Shown piece after piece: positions 1 to 5,893 of a stretch of 8,925 bases of DNA. The DNA comes from Candidatus Nitrotoga sp. CP45 (GTDB lineage Bacteria > Bacteroidota > Bacteroidia > Flavobacteriales > Flavobacteriaceae). Every line of letters starts with the position of its first letter. Within the stretch, counting starts at the first letter, position 1. The stretch is from the NCBI GenBank assembly GCA_943329165.2, contig CALQCV020000067.1, forward strand, positions 1-8,925. The letters run 5' to 3'. The notes under the pieces are model-generated. The model was not told the origin of the DNA and made no database searches. It saw nothing but the letters and a program-made list of their open reading frames with translations. Position numbers and translations under genes: made by a program.

Positions 1-264
1 AGTGCTATTGTTGTCGAAGGCGCAAACCTAAAACACAATGAATACGGAAGTAAATTGTTTGCTGAGTTCTTCTTCTTTATTACTGGTTTCCACGGTTTCC
101 ACGTACTCTCGGGAGTTATTATCAATTTCATTATTTTCTTAAACGTCGTTCTAGGAACGTATGAGAAAAGAAAAACCTATGAAATGGTAGAAAAAGTGGG
201 GCTTTATTGGCACTTTGTCGATTTAGTTTGGGTATTTGTATTTACATTCTTCTACTTAGTTTAA
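1..264 (+). CDS. Cytochrome c oxidase subunit III, C-terminal part (5' end outside window)
   Basis: This reading frame is open from base 1 to a TAA at 262-264 and gives the last 87 residues of a heme-copper oxidase subunit III. Subunit III is a membrane subunit of the aa3-type terminal oxidase that reduces O2; it stabilises the catalytic subunit I. Two conserved blocks are visible: an 'FFITGFHGFHVLSG' helix with paired histidines, and the C-terminal 'YWHFVDLVWVFVF' helix, which is the standard end of this family. The gene has no start in the window; the in-frame TTG at 55 lies inside a conserved helix and is not a real start. Subunit IV follows 20 bp downstream, consistent with one operon. 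Whether the missing upstream part is a full-length single-gene subunit III cannot be seen. Confidence 0.95.
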   Translation, partial: SAIVVEGANLKHNEYGSKLFAEFFFFITGFHGFHVLSGVIINFIIFLNVVLGTYEKRKTYEMVEKVGLYWHFVDLVWVFVFTFFYLV

Positions 265-284
265 TTTTTTAGAAAATTTCTATT

Positions 285-647
285 ATGTCACACGCACACA
301 CACACGAGCACGTATCAAATACAAAAAGAATTTGGATGGTTTTCATCCTTTTATCTGTAGTTACAACAGTTGAGGTGTATTTAGGTATAACAAGGCCAAG
401 TTTTTTATATATGAACAACTTCATAAGCATGAACTTGTTAAACTGGGTATTCATCTTATTAACGCTTTACAAAGCATATTATATTGTTTGGGCTTTCATG
501 CACATGGAGGGTGAAAAAAGCAGTTTGCGTTGGTCAGTTGTTGCGACCGTCATTTTCCTTGTTTTATATTTACTATTTATACTTCTTGTTGAAGCAGATT
601 ACATTTTTGAGGTTTTCAAAAATGCCACTATTAAGTGGAATTTTTAA
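285..647 (+). CDS. Cytochrome c oxidase subunit IV (prokaryotic, COX4_pro family)
   Basis: This 120-residue protein has three predicted membrane helices (about residues 15-33, 48-70 and 82-104) and the short 'WAFMHMEGE' segment after helix 2 that is typical of bacterial oxidase subunit IV. The family is a small accessory subunit of aa3-type oxidases, thought to help assembly or stability of the complex in the inner membrane. The N-terminus is histidine-rich (HAHTHEH), encoded by a CA-dinucleotide run. The ATG at 285 follows the subunit III stop by 20 bp, and the gene is closed by a strong terminator 15 bp after its TAA. An overlapping frame from 484 that runs through this gene into the next one is an artefact. 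Confidence 0.93.
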   Translation: MSHAHTHEHVSNTKRIWMVFILLSVVTTVEVYLGITRPSFLYMNNFISMNLLNWVFILLTLYKAYYIVWAFMHMEGEKSSLRWSVVATVIFLVLYLLFILLVEADYIFEVFKNATIKWNF

Positions 648-662
648 CACTATATTAATTCA

Positions 663-710
663 AAAAAAAGTCCCGTCGAGTTACAGAACAAGACGGGATT
701 TTTTTATTTT
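663..710 (+). terminator. Intrinsic terminator of the cytochrome oxidase operon
   Basis: The stem TCCCGTC (671-677) pairs with GACGGGA (692-698) around a 14-nt loop. It is flanked by an A-run before the stem (662-669) and a T-run after it (699-711, one A interruption). GC-rich stem plus T-tract is the standard Rho-independent layout. The A-run on the other side means it could also work on the - strand. It lies just after the subunit IV stop. Confidence 0.9.
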
Positions 711-712
711 TG
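705..712 (+). promoter_or_regulatory. Probable -7 promoter box for the SCO/DUF420 cluster
   Basis: TATTTTTG matches the Bacteroidota primary-sigma -7 consensus TAnnTTTG exactly. It lies 23 bp upstream of the ATG at 736, which would give a leader of roughly 20 nt. No clear TTG/TTTG -33 element is visible at the expected distance. The box sits inside the T-tract of the upstream terminator, so in AT-rich DNA the match could be fortuitous. Confidence 0.5.
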
Positions 713-735
713 CATATCCGCTTTTCGCAATCCAA

Positions 736-1395
736 ATGAAAAAAAATATTGTCCTTTTTATCTTGTTCGTGTTACCCTTAGTTGCCTATCTGTTCTTTGC
801 CTCTGGTGTAAATAGTTTTATTTCTTTGCCAACCATTACCAAAAACATTCCTGAAGTAAACGAATGGAAAACCTTGGATAAACAACCTGTTACGTTAACC
901 AATAAAATCACCATACTAGGCTTTATAGGAAGTGATGTTGTTAATCACAAAGGAAACTTCTTCAACCTTTATGAAATTATCTATGATAAATATAAAGATT
1001 TCAAAGATTTTCAGGTTGTAATGGTTTTACCAGAAGGAACACAAAGTCAGATTGAAGAGTTGCTAAAAGTAGACATTCAGAAATTAGGCACACACAAAGG
1101 ATGGAATTTTGTTTTTGCTTCGCCAAATGAAATAATTACTTTTTATGACAAACTTCAATTAGTCGGTAAACTAGATACCACATTGGCAACACCTAATGTT
1201 TTTATCATTGACAAAAAAAGAAACTTGAGAGGCAGAAAAGGAGAAGATCAAAAGGGAACACCCGAGTATAAAGAAGGATACAATACCATTTTTGCTTCAG
1301 AGCTTTATAATAAGATGATGGACGATATGAAAATTATCATTTATGAATACCGCGCCGCGCTGAAAAAAAATCATAACGCTACCAAAGAACTCTAG
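736..1395 (+). CDS. SCO-like thioredoxin-fold membrane protein lacking the copper-binding cysteines
   Basis: The product has 219 residues, with one N-terminal membrane anchor (about 5-23) and a thioredoxin-fold domain facing the periplasm. By eye it aligns with the canonical SCO protein encoded next door: the 'FIGSD' strand-turn (63-67) falls where SCO has its CxxxC loop, 'GWNFVFASPNEI' matches 'NWHLLTGDKEYI', and 'FIIDKKRNLRGRK' (156-168) matches 'ALIDKKGNIRCRK'. The copper ligands are gone: the CxxxC positions appear as D67 and H71, and the ligand histidine is replaced by A151. It is therefore probably not a classical copper chaperone, though its position suggests a role in oxidase assembly; this is inference. 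I chose the ATG at 736 because it begins a normal signal-anchor and follows the terminator; the open frame extends back to 484 only by running through subunit IV. The SCO gene starts 11 bp downstream. Confidence 0.8.
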   Translation: MKKNIVLFILFVLPLVAYLFFASGVNSFISLPTITKNIPEVNEWKTLDKQPVTLTNKITILGFIGSDVVNHKGNFFNLYEIIYDKYKDFKDFQVVMVLPEGTQSQIEELLKVDIQKLGTHKGWNFVFASPNEIITFYDKLQLVGKLDTTLATPNVFIIDKKRNLRGRKGEDQKGTPEYKEGYNTIFASELYNKMMDDMKIIIYEYRAALKKNHNATKEL

Positions 1396-1406
1396 ATTTT
1401 TATCAA

Positions 1407-2090
1407 ATGAAGAATAAATCATATATCGGATTATCATTTATTGTTTTGGTCTTTGGAATCATCTTTATTCCCAAAATTATCAGTAGAATAAAAAGCGGCA
1501 CCATAGTTCAAGGTGACCGAATAGATGCTATTTCCAATCATAAAAATGGTGAAACAGGTTTGGTTACAATTGGTCCGGTTCCAAAATTTGAATTAACCGA
1601 TCAAAACGAAGCTGAGGTGAACAACAAAACCTATTTGGGTAAAGTATTTGTGGTGGAATTTTTCTTTTCAACTTGCCCTTCCATTTGTCCAATTATGAAT
1701 AGAAACATGGTTGATATTCAAAATAAATTTTTTGGAAATCCCAATTTTGGAATTGCTTCAATTTCTATAGATCCGGAACATGATACTTCAAAAGTACTGA
1801 AAGAGCATGCCAAAACACTTGGTGTTAAATCTTCTAACTGGCATTTATTAACTGGAGATAAAGAGTATATTTTTAATATTGCCAATAAAGGGTTTAATTT
1901 GTATGCTGGCGAAAATAAAAATGTCAAGGGCGGATTTGAACATTCAGGTCTTTTTGCTTTGATTGATAAAAAAGGAAACATCCGTTGTAGAAAAGATGAT
2001 TTTGGAAATCCAATTTTATATTATGACGGTTTAGATAAAAAAGGAGTAAAAGAAATTACAGCAGACATAAAAAAACTTTTAAATGAATAA
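1407..2090 (+). CDS. SCO1/SenC family copper chaperone
   Basis: This 227-residue protein has an N-terminal membrane anchor (about 7-25) and a periplasmic thioredoxin-like domain. The copper site is intact: C90 and C94 in 'STCPSICP' and H179 in 'GGFEHSGLF'. The 'DPEHD' motif (122-126) is also characteristic. SCO proteins deliver or reduce copper for the CuA site of cytochrome oxidase subunit II, which fits the oxidase genes immediately upstream. An extra cysteine (C194) lies after the 'LIDKKGNIR' strand. The ATG at 1407 gives a conventional membrane anchor. The stop overlaps the start of the DUF420 gene by 8 bases, suggesting translational coupling. Confidence 0.95.
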   Translation: MKNKSYIGLSFIVLVFGIIFIPKIISRIKSGTIVQGDRIDAISNHKNGETGLVTIGPVPKFELTDQNEAEVNNKTYLGKVFVVEFFFSTCPSICPIMNRNMVDIQNKFFGNPNFGIASISIDPEHDTSKVLKEHAKTLGVKSSNWHLLTGDKEYIFNIANKGFNLYAGENKNVKGGFEHSGLFALIDKKGNIRCRKDDFGNPILYYDGLDKKGVKEITADIKKLLNE

Positions 2091-2676
2091 TTCAGACAAT
2101 AAAACACTAGAACAACGATTTAAACTTCCAATAATTCTGGTTTCAGTACTAATTCCCGTAGCTGTAGCTCTTTTGTTTACGGTGAAGCTAAAAGATTTCG
2201 GTATTGAAGTAGAACCGCTTTCGTTTTTGCCACCAATATATGCCGCCATAAATGGTCTTACCGCGCTGCTTTTAGTAATGGGCGTAATCGCAATTAAAAA
2301 CGGAAACCAGAAAGTACACGAAAGATTCATGACTACTGCAATTGCCTGTTCTGTAATTTTCTTGATAATGTATATAGCATATCATATGACAACAGATTCA
2401 ACAGTTTTTGGTGATATTGATGGTAATAAAATATTAGATGCAACAGAAAAAGCAAATGCAGGTGCAGCACGAGATGTATATTTATTCGTTTTGCTTACCC
2501 ATATAGCGTTATCAATAGCAATCATTCCATTGGTGTTGATCACGTATGTTAGAGCATTAGCTGCACGATTTGACAAGCATAAAAAAATAGCTAAAATCAC
2601 TTTTCCGCTATGGTTGTATGTTGCCGTTACTGGAGTTGTAGTGTATTTAATGATTTCGCCATACTATGCAAATTAA
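2083..2676 (+). CDS. DUF420 family membrane protein, likely oxidase assembly factor
   Basis: The 197-residue protein has five predicted membrane helices (about 16-34, 53-71, 85-101, 133-155, 172-191) and the conserved histidines of the DUF420 family: H79 ('KVHERFM'), H101 ('AYHM'), H140 ('LLTHIALS') and H166 ('DKHKKIAK'). The end 'PLWLYVAVTGVVVYLM' is typical. From memory, the Firmicute YozB/CtaM proteins, needed for aa3-type oxidase maturation, belong to or resemble this family; I am only moderately sure of that link. Its place directly after SCO, with an 8-bp overlap, supports the same job here. Unusual is an acidic loop between helices 3 and 4 (111-122) that reads like a calcium-binding EF-hand loop. 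The start ATG at 2083 lies within the end of the SCO gene. Confidence 0.9.
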   Translation: MNNSDNKTLEQRFKLPIILVSVLIPVAVALLFTVKLKDFGIEVEPLSFLPPIYAAINGLTALLLVMGVIAIKNGNQKVHERFMTTAIACSVIFLIMYIAYHMTTDSTVFGDIDGNKILDATEKANAGAARDVYLFVLLTHIALSIAIIPLVLITYVRALAARFDKHKKIAKITFPLWLYVAVTGVVVYLMISPYYAN

Positions 2677-2950
2677 AGAACAAAGAACAAAGAATATAGA
2701 ACATAGATTCATTTCCGTCAAAAGGACATTCTTTTTTCTATTCTCTTTTTTCTATTTTCTAAATAGTTTTTCACAATGCGCCATGTGTCGTGCTTCTCTG
2801 GAAAGTGAAGGCAATAAAACAAAAGTTCAAGCGGTAAATGATGGAATTGTTTTTCTAATGGCAGTTCCATATATTATTGTGGCAGTAATTGGATTCGCGA
2901 TTTATAGGATGTATTTCAAAAAAGGTAAAATCCTAAATCCTAAATCCTAA
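2666..2950 (+). CDS. Small CxxC membrane protein of the oxidase-maturation cluster
   Basis: This 94-residue protein has a hydrophobic N-terminal segment (about 21-35) ending in 'SFSQ', which looks like a signal peptide. A 'CAMCRASLESEG' block (C38, C41) follows, then the motif 'AVNDGIVFLMAVPYI', which begins a membrane helix (about 61-82), and a basic tail. I recognise this layout as a small conserved hypothetical protein found near SCO and DUF420 genes in Bacteroidota; no function is known to me. The periplasmic CxxC pair next to a copper chaperone suggests thiol or metal handling, which is inference. The ATG at 2666 overlaps the DUF420 stop by 11 bases and is the only ATG available before the signal segment, but the first ~20 residues come from a heptamer repeat, so the N-terminus is uncertain. 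The last residues (ILNPKS) are encoded by a second heptamer repeat. Confidence 0.75.
   Translation: MQIKEQRTKNIEHRFISVKRTFFFLFSFFYFLNSFSQCAMCRASLESEGNKTKVQAVNDGIVFLMAVPYIIVAVIGFAIYRMYFKKGKILNPKS
2675..2709 (+). repeat. Heptamer tandem repeat, consensus AAAGAAC (five units)
   Basis: Five consecutive 7-nt units are seen: AAAGAAC, AAAGAAC, AAAGAAT, ATAGAAC, ATAGATT. They begin at the DUF420 stop codon and are read as the N-terminal extension of the small CxxC protein. The decay along the array suggests an old expansion. Confidence 0.8.
2731..2764 (+). repeat. 14-nt period duplication within the signal-peptide coding region
   Basis: CTTTTTTCTATT occurs at 2731-2742 and again at 2745-2756, a 14-nt period, with a partial third copy to about 2764. 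It encodes the phenylalanine-rich hydrophobic segment of the small CxxC protein. Because 14 is not a multiple of three, the two copies are read in different frames, yet both give hydrophobic residues. Confidence 0.6.
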
Positions 2951-2953
2951 ATC
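2928..2953 (+). repeat. Heptamer tandem repeat AAATCCT (about 3.7 units)
   Basis: Three perfect AAATCCT units (2928-2948) are followed by a partial AAATC. The array encodes the last residues and stop of the small CxxC protein and fills most of the gap to the convergent DUF4403 gene. Read on the - strand it is (AGGATTT)n. No hairpin terminator is visible between these two genes. Confidence 0.85.
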
Positions 2954-2957
2954 AAAC

Positions 2958-4349
2958 TCAATCCATTCCATCAATTTTCACATTCATTTTTCCGGTAGTT
3001 GTAATAAATGCGATGATGGCTTTATCGGTTACTTCTACTTTTTCAAATTCAAAATCATTCATAGTTCCGTTTATGAAAACACCTTTCATCGGCGAATAAT
3101 TATTCAAATAAGGCAACAGATTTTTCTTGCCATCATCCAAATTTTCTTTAATAGAATAACGACAGTTTTCTTGAATCTTTTTCAAAATAACACCTTGTAA
3201 TAACCAATTTGCGGTTCGGGTTAGTAATCCTTTGGTGTTTAAAACATAATCCATTTGCTCAAAATAAATTTCTTTAGTCACGGCATTATAATTTGGACTT
3301 CCAGAAAGATATATCGTTCCATTGATGCTTCCGGTCATATCAAGCGCAATAATAATTTTGCTGTCTTTTTGCCAAAGTGCCACATTTTGAACTACAATTT
3401 TCCGGCTGCCGGCAGTGAATTCTTTTCCTTTAAAATTACTGGAAATAATTTGGGATGCGCTTTCATAAGTAGAAATAGCAGCAACGTTTGCGGTGAGTTT
3501 TTCCGGAATTTTAGCCACAGCTTTAAACTGAATAGCATCTCGGGAGAAACTACTTTTTGGTTTCGAACCTACCATCGTTTGCATATTACATTTCAGTCCT
3601 AAATCCATTTTGATTTCTTTTTTTCCCAAAACCGCATCGGTAACATAAACTTCAATCGGATTAAGTTTGAACCATGATTGGTATTGCTCACTGGTGATAA
3701 ATGGTGTGCTCATTTTTTCTAAAACTTCAAGTACATAAGGTTTAAAATCACAGGAGTTTTCAATAGCTTCATCTATTTTTTTGGCAATCTTCGATTTAAA
3801 AATAGAAAGCGTTGGGTTAATGATATAAGTAATAGGGACATTTTTCCCTGCTACTAGAATTGATGGACTTTCGGACCATACAAAATCATCAATTTTAGAA
3901 GTAGTCAACATTTTCCAATTAGACAATTTCACATCGCTTGTTAGTGTGATTGTACCATTCAAATTAATTTCCCGTGTGTCGTTTAAACCCATAAAGTCAG
4001 TTCCGTATTTGAAGCGAGACCAAATTTTCAACGGCAATGTTGTTTGGATTTTACCATTTTTCTCAATTAAACGAATCGGCGCCGTTTTGGTGATTTTCAT
4101 TTCTGTTTTGTCATTTTCCAAATTCGAATCGTTATAAATTTCACCATTCAGTGTTTTGTTCAATTGGTTTTCTATCTCTTTTAATGAAATTTCCAACGGC
4201 ATATTGACAAACGATGTTTTGGTATTGTATACCATTGGAGTATCATCAGAAGGAAGCGGTTTTAAAGCTTCAATTTTTTGAGTAGTCGAACAACTAGTAT
4301 AAATTAGGGAAACAAATAGGATAGAAAGTGTTGTTTTAATTCTTGACAT
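2958..4349 (-). CDS. DUF4403 family lipoprotein
   Basis: From the chosen ATG at 4349 the protein has 463 residues. It opens with a short basic and hydrophobic signal peptide ending in 'FVSLIYTSC', so C20 is the probable lipidation site. The long beta-rich remainder, with an 'LPLEISLKEIE'-like opening (here 'NMPLEISLKEIE') and the near-terminal 'GVFINGTMNDFEFEKVEV' segment, fits the DUF4403 family, which is common in Bacteroidota and uncharacterised. The open frame continues upstream to 4454, but those 35 residues would bury the signal peptide and would be translated from the promoter region, so I reject them. No obvious surface-export signal follows the cysteine. The gene is convergent with the oxidase-maturation cluster (7 bp between stops) and divergent from the efflux genes; nothing ties it functionally to either. 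Confidence 0.85.
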   Translation of the reverse strand: MSRIKTTLSILFVSLIYTSCSTTQKIEALKPLPSDDTPMVYNTKTSFVNMPLEISLKEIENQLNKTLNGEIYNDSNLENDKTEMKITKTAPIRLIEKNGKIQTTLPLKIWSRFKYGTDFMGLNDTREINLNGTITLTSDVKLSNWKMLTTSKIDDFVWSESPSILVAGKNVPITYIINPTLSIFKSKIAKKIDEAIENSCDFKPYVLEVLEKMSTPFITSEQYQSWFKLNPIEVYVTDAVLGKKEIKMDLGLKCNMQTMVGSKPKSSFSRDAIQFKAVAKIPEKLTANVAAISTYESASQIISSNFKGKEFTAGSRKIVVQNVALWQKDSKIIIALDMTGSINGTIYLSGSPNYNAVTKEIYFEQMDYVLNTKGLLTRTANWLLQGVILKKIQENCRYSIKENLDDGKKNLLPYLNNYSPMKGVFINGTMNDFEFEKVEVTDKAIIAFITTTGKMNVKIDGMD

Positions 4350-4368
4350 AACGGTGTTTAATTTTTGA

Positions 4369-4376
4369 CAAAAATA
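4369..4376 (-). promoter_or_regulatory. Probable -7 promoter box for the DUF4403 gene
   Basis: On the - strand this reads TATTTTTG, an exact match to TAnnTTTG, about 20 bp upstream of the ATG at 4349. It supports the downstream start over the longer frame, since transcripts would begin after 4454. No convincing -33 element is seen. Confidence 0.5.
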
Positions 4377-4467
4377 AAAGTAAAAAATGTAAAACATTGT
4401 AACATTATTAAAAAAGGTAAGTCTAAAGTTGTAGCTTAGTAAATAAGCAATCAAAAGGCAAATACTA

Positions 4468-4475
4468 TATCTTTG
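4468..4475 (+). promoter_or_regulatory. Probable -7 promoter box for the TolC/adaptor unit
   Basis: TATCTTTG matches TAnnTTTG exactly and lies 38 bp upstream of the TolC ATG, giving a leader of about 33 nt. A small GGGT-AAGAA-ACCC hairpin (4493-4505) would fall in that leader, just before the start codon. A -33 TTG at standard spacing is not evident. Confidence 0.55.
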
Positions 4476-4513
4476 TATATTCGAAAATTTGAGGGTAAGA
4501 AACCCGTTTTACT

Positions 4514-5887
4514 ATGAAAAACAGCATGCCATCATTCACATTACTTTTTATCCTTTTTTTAGGCTTTACTTCCGTCGCTCAGCAGAAAAAGTGGACTATT
4601 CGGGAATGCGTTGAGTACGCCCTGAAAAACAATATTTCCATCAAGCAATCTGAATTGGATGTAAGAATGGCTGACGTTGATAAAAAAGCAGCTATCGGTA
4701 ATTTTTTCCCAAATTTGAATGCTCAGTTGGGACATTCTTGGAGTATTGGTGCTAATACGAATCCGGTTACGAACGTAAGAGAAAATCAAACCACACAATA
4801 TACGCAGTTAGGCTTGAGTTCAAGCGTCACTATTTATAATGGTCTACAAAATCAAAACCGTCTTCGCAATGCCAAAATGGTGCAATTAGCCAGACAATAT
4901 CAATTGACTAAAATGCAGGATGATATTTCATTGTATGTGGCCAATGCGTATTTGGATATACTTTTTAACAAAGAAAATTTAAAAGTGCAACAAAATCAAT
5001 TGGTCTTCGATGAAAAGCAGTTGAAACGGACAGAAGAATTGGTTAATTCGGGTTCTGTGCCAAGAGGAGATTTGTTAGATATGAAAGCAACAATTGCTTC
5101 AGATAAACAAAAAGTAGTCGTTGCTGAAAACGCATTGTTGATTTCAAGATTAAGTTTGGCGCAATTATTAAGAATAGAAGAATTCAAAGATTTTGATGTT
5201 GCCGATGTTGAAATTGAACCTAAGCCAAGTCTGGTAATGGCCGAAACGCCTGAAGCAATTGTAGCCAAAGCCAATGAAGTTCGTGTAGAAATAAAAATTG
5301 CCAAAACCAATCTTGATGTAGCAGAAAGAGATATTAAAATAGCTAAAGGGGCCTTACAGCCAAGTCTTTCCTTTGGGTATAATTTTGGAACTAATGCCAG
5401 TTATTCCAACAGAATAATTGGAATTGATCCAAGCGGCGTACCTATCATAGCTGGACCGCTACCAGTTTTTGACCAGTTAAGTAATAACAAAGGACACAAT
5501 TTTGGACTACAGCTTAATGTTCCAATCTTCAATGGGTTTTCAGCCAGAAATAATGTTGAACGTTCAAAAATAGGATATGAAAGATCTAAAAATAATTTTG
5601 ACCAAGCTAAAATTGATTTAGAAACCAATGTCTACAAAGCCATAACTGATACCAAAGGCGCGCTCAATACTTATGAAACTTCGATTGCTACAGCAGAGGC
5701 TAGACAGGAAGCCTTTAATTATGCCAAAGAAAAATATGCTGTTGGTTTGATGAATACTTTCGACTTTAATCAATCACAAACCATATTCGTTGCTTCACAA
5801 TCAGATGTTATTCGTGCGAAATACGATTATATATTTAAAATGAAAGTAGTAGAATTATACTTTGGAATCCCGATCATTCAAAAATAA
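4514..5887 (+). CDS. TolC family outer-membrane efflux channel
   Basis: The 457-residue protein carries a cleavable signal peptide (residues 1-22, ending 'TSVAQ') and two halves of the outer-membrane efflux protein fold. The mature start 'WTIRECVEYALKNN' is the usual TolC-family opening. The related segments 'YNGLQNQNRLRNAK' and 'FNGFSARNNVERSK' mark the internal duplication, and long alanine- and lysine-rich helices form the periplasmic barrel. Such proteins trimerise to make an export duct through the outer membrane, working with a periplasmic adaptor and an inner-membrane pump. The adaptor gene starts 6 bp downstream, so the two are almost certainly co-transcribed. The substrate cannot be inferred. 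Length and domain order are normal; M5 is an alternative start that changes little. Confidence 0.95.
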   Translation: MKNSMPSFTLLFILFLGFTSVAQQKKWTIRECVEYALKNNISIKQSELDVRMADVDKKAAIGNFFPNLNAQLGHSWSIGANTNPVTNVRENQTTQYTQLGLSSSVTIYNGLQNQNRLRNAKMVQLARQYQLTKMQDDISLYVANAYLDILFNKENLKVQQNQLVFDEKQLKRTEELVNSGSVPRGDLLDMKATIASDKQKVVVAENALLISRLSLAQLLRIEEFKDFDVADVEIEPKPSLVMAETPEAIVAKANEVRVEIKIAKTNLDVAERDIKIAKGALQPSLSFGYNFGTNASYSNRIIGIDPSGVPIIAGPLPVFDQLSNNKGHNFGLQLNVPIFNGFSARNNVERSKIGYERSKNNFDQAKIDLETNVYKAITDTKGALNTYETSIATAEARQEAFNYAKEKYAVGLMNTFDFNQSQTIFVASQSDVIRAKYDYIFKMKVVELYFGIPIIQK

Positions 5888-5893
5888 TAAATC

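Noticed and set aside
484..735. Open frame extending the SCO-like gene upstream through subunit IV and the terminator
   Set aside because: It overlaps a well-supported gene in another frame and would place the signal-anchor in the middle of the protein; the ATG at 736 after the terminator is far more likely.
2951..2957. Possible terminator between the small CxxC gene and the DUF4403 gene
   Set aside because: The gap is only 7 bp and shows no hairpin with a T-tract; only the heptamer array is present.
3255..3602. 115-codon + strand open frame within the DUF4403 gene
   Set aside because: Shadow frame opposite a conserved coding sequence, with no recognisable domain or promoter.
4350..4454. 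35-residue N-terminal extension of the DUF4403 protein
   Set aside because: It would bury a lipoprotein signal peptide and be encoded by the promoter region; the ATG at 4349 gives a normal lipobox cysteine at residue 20.
4996..5310. 104-codon - strand open frame within the TolC gene
   Set aside because: Shadow frame with low-complexity Ser/Ala/Ile composition; the + strand gene is unambiguous.
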